Part shown: positions 21,909 to 24,719 of the stretch, one piece after another | How the letters are laid out: each line of letters starts with the position of its first letter | How positions within the stretch are numbered: position 1 is the stretch's first letter | Virus record (IMG/VR): IMGVR_UViG_3300001533_000850 | Location: 1 to 24,719 of that record | Length of the DNA: 24,719 bases | Direction: 5' to 3' (one strand) | Source of the DNA: a virus | Position numbers and translations under genes: made by a program | The notes under the pieces: generated by a model | Seen by the model: only the letters and a program-made list of their open reading frames with translations | Database searches by the model: none | Told to the model about the DNA's origin: nothing

Positions 21909-23145
21909 TTATATCTAAAAAATTTCTATCATTTGTTGATAGATTTTCTGTTGATATGTTTACACCATTTCTATCAACAATAACATTTGAACTAAGTATC
22001 GTGTTATTATAATTTAAAACTGCGCTAGTTCCAAATATACCACTAATTATTTCAAATCCTGACTGAGTTAAATAAAATGCTGTAAAGTTACTATCATTAA
22101 AAATATATGAGTTTTTAGGACTATATCTATTGAAAAAAGTGCCATCATTTGAAATAGACATAATGGTCTGACTATTTGTTCCCAACCATTCAGTATGTAT
22201 AACTGAGGAAGTTGCTAATAATCGGATTCCAAAAGAACCTTCATCATATAATAGTAGATTGTCTGCTACTCCTGTCGCTCCTACTGGGCCTTGACTACCT
22301 GTTGCTCCTGCTGGCCCTGTTGCTCCTGCCACACCTGCTGGCCCTGTTGCTCCTGCTGGGCCTTGACTACCTGTTGCTCCTGCTGGGCCTGTTGCTCCAT
22401 CAACACCTGCTGGGCCTTGACTACCTGTCGCACCTGCTGGCCCTGTCGCACCAAATCCAGCAGCTCCAGTCGCACCTGTTGAGCCTGTTGGGCCAGGACT
22501 TCCAGTTGGCCCTTTAGCTCCATCAGGCCCTGTTGCGCCTGCCGGGCCAGTTGCGCCCCTTAAATCTATTCCCTCTATACAATCTTTAACCAATCCACAG
22601 AATGACTGAGTCACTGTAAGAAACATATCTGATATGTAAAGAGCATCCAACTCATCCACTGGATTGGAGCAAAATGTATATTTAAACGGAAATCTTAAAG
22701 TTAAATTTACAACAACTCTATTCGTAATATCATCGTTCTCCTCAAACTCATAATCCATTCTGACATCATCAACTAGCGTCACATTATTTTGTGCGTAATA
22801 TGGGTGTTGTGATAATTCTGATATCATTGCCATAGCAATTTCACCTACATCGCTCAATGTTTCTACATCATTTTTCAAGTCAGATCTTAGTTTGTCTGCG
22901 ATATAGCAGTTGAGCTCTACCTCAATTATAGAGTATCCACTTTTGGTTGTCCTGTCATTTGACAGAACTGTTATATTAACTGGAGCTACATATAGATAAG
23001 GATAACCTAAAACTAATGGGTTCAAGTTCTCTATCTTGCCAAATCCGAAATGTCCTTTCAAATCTCTCGACCTAAGAGCGAAGTCCTGAAAGATTTTGAA
23101 GACCCACTGAAGTGATTTAGGTGAATTTGATATTGGTAGTGCCAT
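21886..23145 (-). CDS. Tail-completion domain fused to collagen-like stalk and fibre domain
   Basis: 419 aa in three parts. Residues 1-180 resemble tail completion/terminator-like proteins of Bacteroidota phages ([50 protein letters not shown], and a strand [15 protein letters not shown]). Residues 197-292 are about 32 Gly-X-Y triplets, rich in GAT, GPA and GSQ with one break (GAAGFGAT), which would form a trimeric collagen stalk. Residues 293-419 are a Ser/Asn-rich beta region with short repeats ([18 protein letters not shown]). The layout suggests a neck or tail fibre (whisker) built directly on a neck ring protein. The broken fibre-tip gene follows and may carry its head. It lies downstream of the chaperone, as a tail-completion gene could. 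Confidence 0.7.
   Translation of the reverse strand: MALPISNSPKSLQWVFKIFQDFALRSRDLKGHFGFGKIENLNPLVLGYPYLYVAPVNITVLSNDRTTKSGYSIIEVELNCYIADKLRSDLKNDVETLSDVGEIAMAMISELSQHPYYAQNNVTLVDDVRMDYEFEENDDITNRVVVNLTLRFPFKYTFCSNPVDELDALYISDMFLTVTQSFCGLVKDCIEGIDLRGATGPAGATGPDGAKGPTGSPGPTGSTGATGAAGFGATGPAGATGSQGPAGVDGATGPAGATGSQGPAGATGPAGVAGATGPAGATGSQGPVGATGVADNLLLYDEGSFGIRLLATSSVIHTEWLGTNSQTIMSISNDGTFFNRYSPKNSYIFNDSNFTAFYLTQSGFEIISGIFGTSAVLNYNNTILSSNVIVDRNGVNISTENLSTNDRNFLDINEDIYDE
22267..22557 (-). repeat. Collagen-coding repeat tract
   Basis: DNA encoding about 32 Gly-X-Y triplets, with nearly identical nine- to 24-codon blocks (units such as GATGSQGPA followed by GATGPA). The tract is GC-richer than its surroundings and opens long Leu-rich and Gln-rich frames in other registers, which are not genes. 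Copy number may vary by slippage. Confidence 0.85.
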
Positions 23146-23164
23146 TTACTAACTTATTATTTTA

Positions 23165-23175
23165 TATAAATATAT
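23165..23175 (-). promoter_or_regulatory. TATAAATATAT motif before the collagen-fusion gene
   Basis: Nineteen bases before the start codon at 23145, in the 47-base gap after the chaperone extension. Same eleven bases as at 8741, 11517 and 14916. Confidence 0.3.
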
Positions 23176-23192
23176 TTTTTTACTTTTTGATT

Positions 23193-24007
23193 TTAATAAC
23201 CAAATGCTCCCTTTTGTTTATTTTCGATTCGTTTCTGAACATCATCTCGCTCTTTCATATAACTAAGCCAGTTGCAAGAAGCTATAAAATTCATATCATA
23301 TACTTGATCAGGATTATAATTTAACTCATCTACTAATTTCTTAGTCAGTGAAAACCAGAGCCAGCGGTCATCAAGCCTATCAACAACATCTACCTCTTTT
23401 AAGAATTTGCTTTTACTTTTCTCATTTTTAGAGCTGAAGAAGGCGCCAAATTCTTCATAGTAGATCCAGTGCCTCCATTCATAAAATTTATTAGAGGCCC
23501 ATATACCTCACCAATCATCATTTTATTTTTAAAGAGTTCAGCCCTTTCTAAAATGACATTGTAATCGCTTTCCAATGGTGCGATTTTACCATTAACAATT
23601 GGTCTAAAAAGAATAGAAAGAACTAAATGAATATTATCTTTGTTATCTTTTAGATTTGTATTGAATGATTCAACTGAAATCATTTCACCAGTTGTAATAC
23701 CATTCAAATCTAAAAATCCATATTCGACACCCTCTACAATTATTTTCTTGGTTTTCTTTTTTAAAGGAGTCTGTGTAATCCAATTGACTTCTTTTATAAG
23801 GGTATTCATATCATTTAGATTTAATCCGTATAGAGTATCAATTTCACATCCTATAATTGTTGATATTAGATTTAGTGAGAATTTAAAATCACTATCGTTT
23901 TTCTTATCTTCTAATATTTTAGATAGTGTTATAAATTTACCTAATGAAAGCTCATCATAATTCTCTGGCAAATCATATTCTTGTTCTCCAATTGTTAGTT
24001 TAATCAT
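23193..24007 (-). CDS. Tail assembly chaperone frameshift fusion (GT-like product)
   Basis: If one in some ribosomes slips -1 at the AAATTTT site (23489-23483), the chaperone reading frame leaves its own stop at 23399 and continues in the -1 frame to the TAA at 23193-23195, giving about 175 + 96 = 271 aa. The extension begins YEWRHWIYYEEFGAFFSSKN and ends DMNFIASCNWLSYMKERDDV with a basic tail. It has no ATG, GTG or TTG start near its beginning but is clearly protein-like, and its composition fits the second half of G/GT-type chaperones. By analogy with lambda gpG/gpGT, the short form coats the tape measure and the long form recruits tail tube subunits. Confidence 0.7.
23399..24007 (-). CDS. 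Tail assembly chaperone (G-like, unshifted product)
   Basis: 202 aa from the ATG at 24007. An earlier ATG at 24067 would overlap the preceding gene's end by 41 bases and adds a Lys-rich, unlikely leader, so the later start is preferred. The sequence IKLTIGEQEYDLPENYDELS, the strand-helix centre and GEMISVESFNTNLKDNKDNI, then LVLSILFRPI, follow the pattern of tail assembly chaperones in Bacteroidota phages. The stretch after the slip site (MNGGTGSTMKNLAPSS and so on) is the short-form tail. Located upstream of the tail-completion gene, as expected for a tail assembly gene, but far from the tail tube and tape measure. Confidence 0.7.
   Translation of the reverse strand: MIKLTIGEQEYDLPENYDELSLGKFITLSKILEDKKNDSDFKFSLNLISTIIGCEIDTLYGLNLNDMNTLIKEVNWITQTPLKKKTKKIIVEGVEYGFLDLNGITTGEMISVESFNTNLKDNKDNIHLVLSILFRPIVNGKIAPLESDYNVILERAELFKNKMMIGEVYGPLINFMNGGTGSTMKNLAPSSALKMRKVKANS
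23483..23489 (-). promoter_or_regulatory. Programmed -1 frameshift slippery site A_AAT_TTT
   Basis: Minus strand AAATTTT, read in frame as A AAT TTT, which is the X_XXY_YYZ heptamer with X = A, Y = T, Z = T. After the slip the next codon is TAT. A weak stem (GAAGAA 23451-23456 region with TTCTTC, around GGCGCC at 23442-23447) lies 26 bases downstream, a little far for a classical stimulator. Confidence 0.65.
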
Positions 24008-24026
24008 ATTGTTTTTGTTTTTTTTT

Positions 24027-24623
24027 TCAAAAGTTTTTAATCCATTTAATTTGTGTTTCACCTTCATAACTTTTATCCCAAGTAATCCAGCAAAAACTCA
24101 TACCAGTTATACATTTTTCTGGCAATCCACCTCCTTTAATAAAACTTATCCTCTTTGAATATATAAGGACACTTTTACAAGGAAACTCTTTATTATGAAA
24201 AACTGGAAATCTTTTCATGGTATCTAAATAATTTAGTGGCACTAAAAAACTTATTTTTTTATTTGATACTTTGAATGCTTTTTCAATAAACTCTAAATTA
24301 AGATTGAATGGTGGATTAGTTATTATGTAGTCATAGTTATCATTACATTTAAGAAAATCAACATCTTCTAATATATCATCACCACATACATCAAATCCAA
24401 AATCTTGCATTTTTTTATATAGGTATTTATTGACCCCATAACAAGGTTCATAATAAGTTCCATCATTAGTATAAGGCTCATACTTAAATAAATCATCTAA
24501 ATATATTGGGTTAGTTTCATATAAATCTAATTGTTTATTTTCATCATATCTATCAGAACGACCAACAAATGTTTGACCCAATCTTTCAACTCTTTTTCTA
24601 TTTTTACTTCCTTTTTGATTCAT
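24027..24623 (-). CDS. Orphan N6-adenine-type DNA methyltransferase-like protein
   Basis: 198 aa. NPPF at 103-106 (DYIITNPPFN) is the catalytic motif of amino-methyltransferases, and YYEPCYGVNKYLYKKM (57-72) resembles the AdoMet-binding motif 'EP..G.G.....L', followed by acidic Asp residues (GDDILEDVDF). Motif I before NPPF gives the gamma-type order. The DNA target is unknown and no restriction gene is next to it. The ATG lies four bases from repeat copy 2, and the stop is 19 bases before the chaperone. It is first in the long minus-strand operon, so it is probably expressed with virion genes, perhaps to protect packaged DNA. Confidence 0.75.
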   Translation of the reverse strand: MNQKGSKNRKRVERLGQTFVGRSDRYDENKQLDLYETNPIYLDDLFKYEPYTNDGTYYEPCYGVNKYLYKKMQDFGFDVCGDDILEDVDFLKCNDNYDYIITNPPFNLNLEFIEKAFKVSNKKISFLVPLNYLDTMKRFPVFHNKEFPCKSVLIYSKRISFIKGGGLPEKCITGMSFCWITWDKSYEGETQIKWIKNF

Positions 24624-24627
24624 ATTC

Positions 24628-24711
24628 TTTTGTTGGTTTTATTAGGTTTTTTTAAAAAGGTGCAGACATTGTAATTTATTATATATTTATTTTATATTAA
24701 TTTATTATAAT
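24628..24711. repeat. 84-bp direct repeat, copy 2
   Basis: Same sequence as 11560-11643 with one mismatch. It ends eight bases before the window end, and starts four bases before the methyltransferase ATG. It carries the 20 bases that in copy 1 belong to the 3' end of the protease gene, with no protease gene beside it here. Confidence 0.9.
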
Positions 24712-24719
24712 CTGCCTTT

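Noticed and set aside
22212-22523. Long Leu-rich, Gln-rich and Cys-rich open frames, and a CRISPR-like look, in the repeat tract
   Set aside because: They are other-frame readings of the Gly-X-Y coding repeats; the repeats are contiguous codon blocks without unique spacers.
24008-24067. Earlier start codon for the chaperone at 24067
   Set aside because: It would overlap the methyltransferase end and adds a Lys/Asn-rich stretch; the ATG at 24007 begins the recognisable domain.
1-24719. Terminal direct overlap proving a circular or complete genome
   Set aside because: The first bases (TTTACC repeats) and last bases (CTGCCTTT) share only a few T/C residues; no usable overlap is visible, so completeness cannot be claimed.
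1-24719. Stop-codon reassignment, as found in some gut phages
   Set aside because: The recognised genes end at normal TAA, TAG or TGA codons at expected lengths; no recurrent in-frame TAG or TGA was seen inside conserved domains.

Overview
The window looks like most of a virion-gene region of a tailed phage (caudovirus) of Bacteroidota, probably a flavobacterial host. The DNA is very AT-rich. Start codons lack clear Shine-Dalgarno sequences. Several promoters fit the Bacteroidota pattern (TTG or CTG, exactly 19 bases, then TATATTTG or a close variant). The portal, capsid, tail tube and adaptor genes belong to families that recur in phages of this phylum. No terminase, integrase, endolysin or tRNA gene was found, so this is probably an incomplete genome, or one whose packaging genes lie outside the window.

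Layout. (1) 1-1533, minus strand: a terminator hairpin, a 394-aa protein with family-A polymerase motifs, a structured leader, and a 62-aa gene. (2) 1600-4290, plus strand: an early-type block of eight small genes, including two paralogues behind the same TGTAT-N6-ATACA palindrome, and several promoters of shared architecture. (3) 4296-5311, minus: a DNA methyltransferase overlapping a GIY-YIG nuclease. (4) 5392-11483, minus: a C1q-like fibre protein, holin, adaptor, portal, a zinc-ribbon protein, tail tube, major capsid and scaffold. Strong terminators follow the capsid and tail-tube genes. (5) 11624-24623, minus: in transcription order an orphan methyltransferase, tail assembly chaperone (with a hidden -1 frameshift extension), a tail-completion/collagen fusion, a broken fibre gene, neck proteins, two large tail proteins, a fibre-like protein, tape measure and prohead protease.

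Transcription of the virion genes runs right to left. Tail genes come before head genes, and the chaperone is about 14 kb from the tail tube, unlike the usual head-to-tail order. An 84-bp near-perfect direct repeat lies just after the protease gene and again in front of the methyltransferase at the right end. It brackets a 13-kb block and is either a duplicated regulatory or recombination site or an assembly junction.

The observations most worth following are: the canonical A_AAT_TTT slippery site that joins the chaperone to an extension lacking its own start codon; the small family-A-polymerase-like protein with its structured leader; the fusion of a tail-completion domain to a collagen stalk; and the 84-bp repeat.
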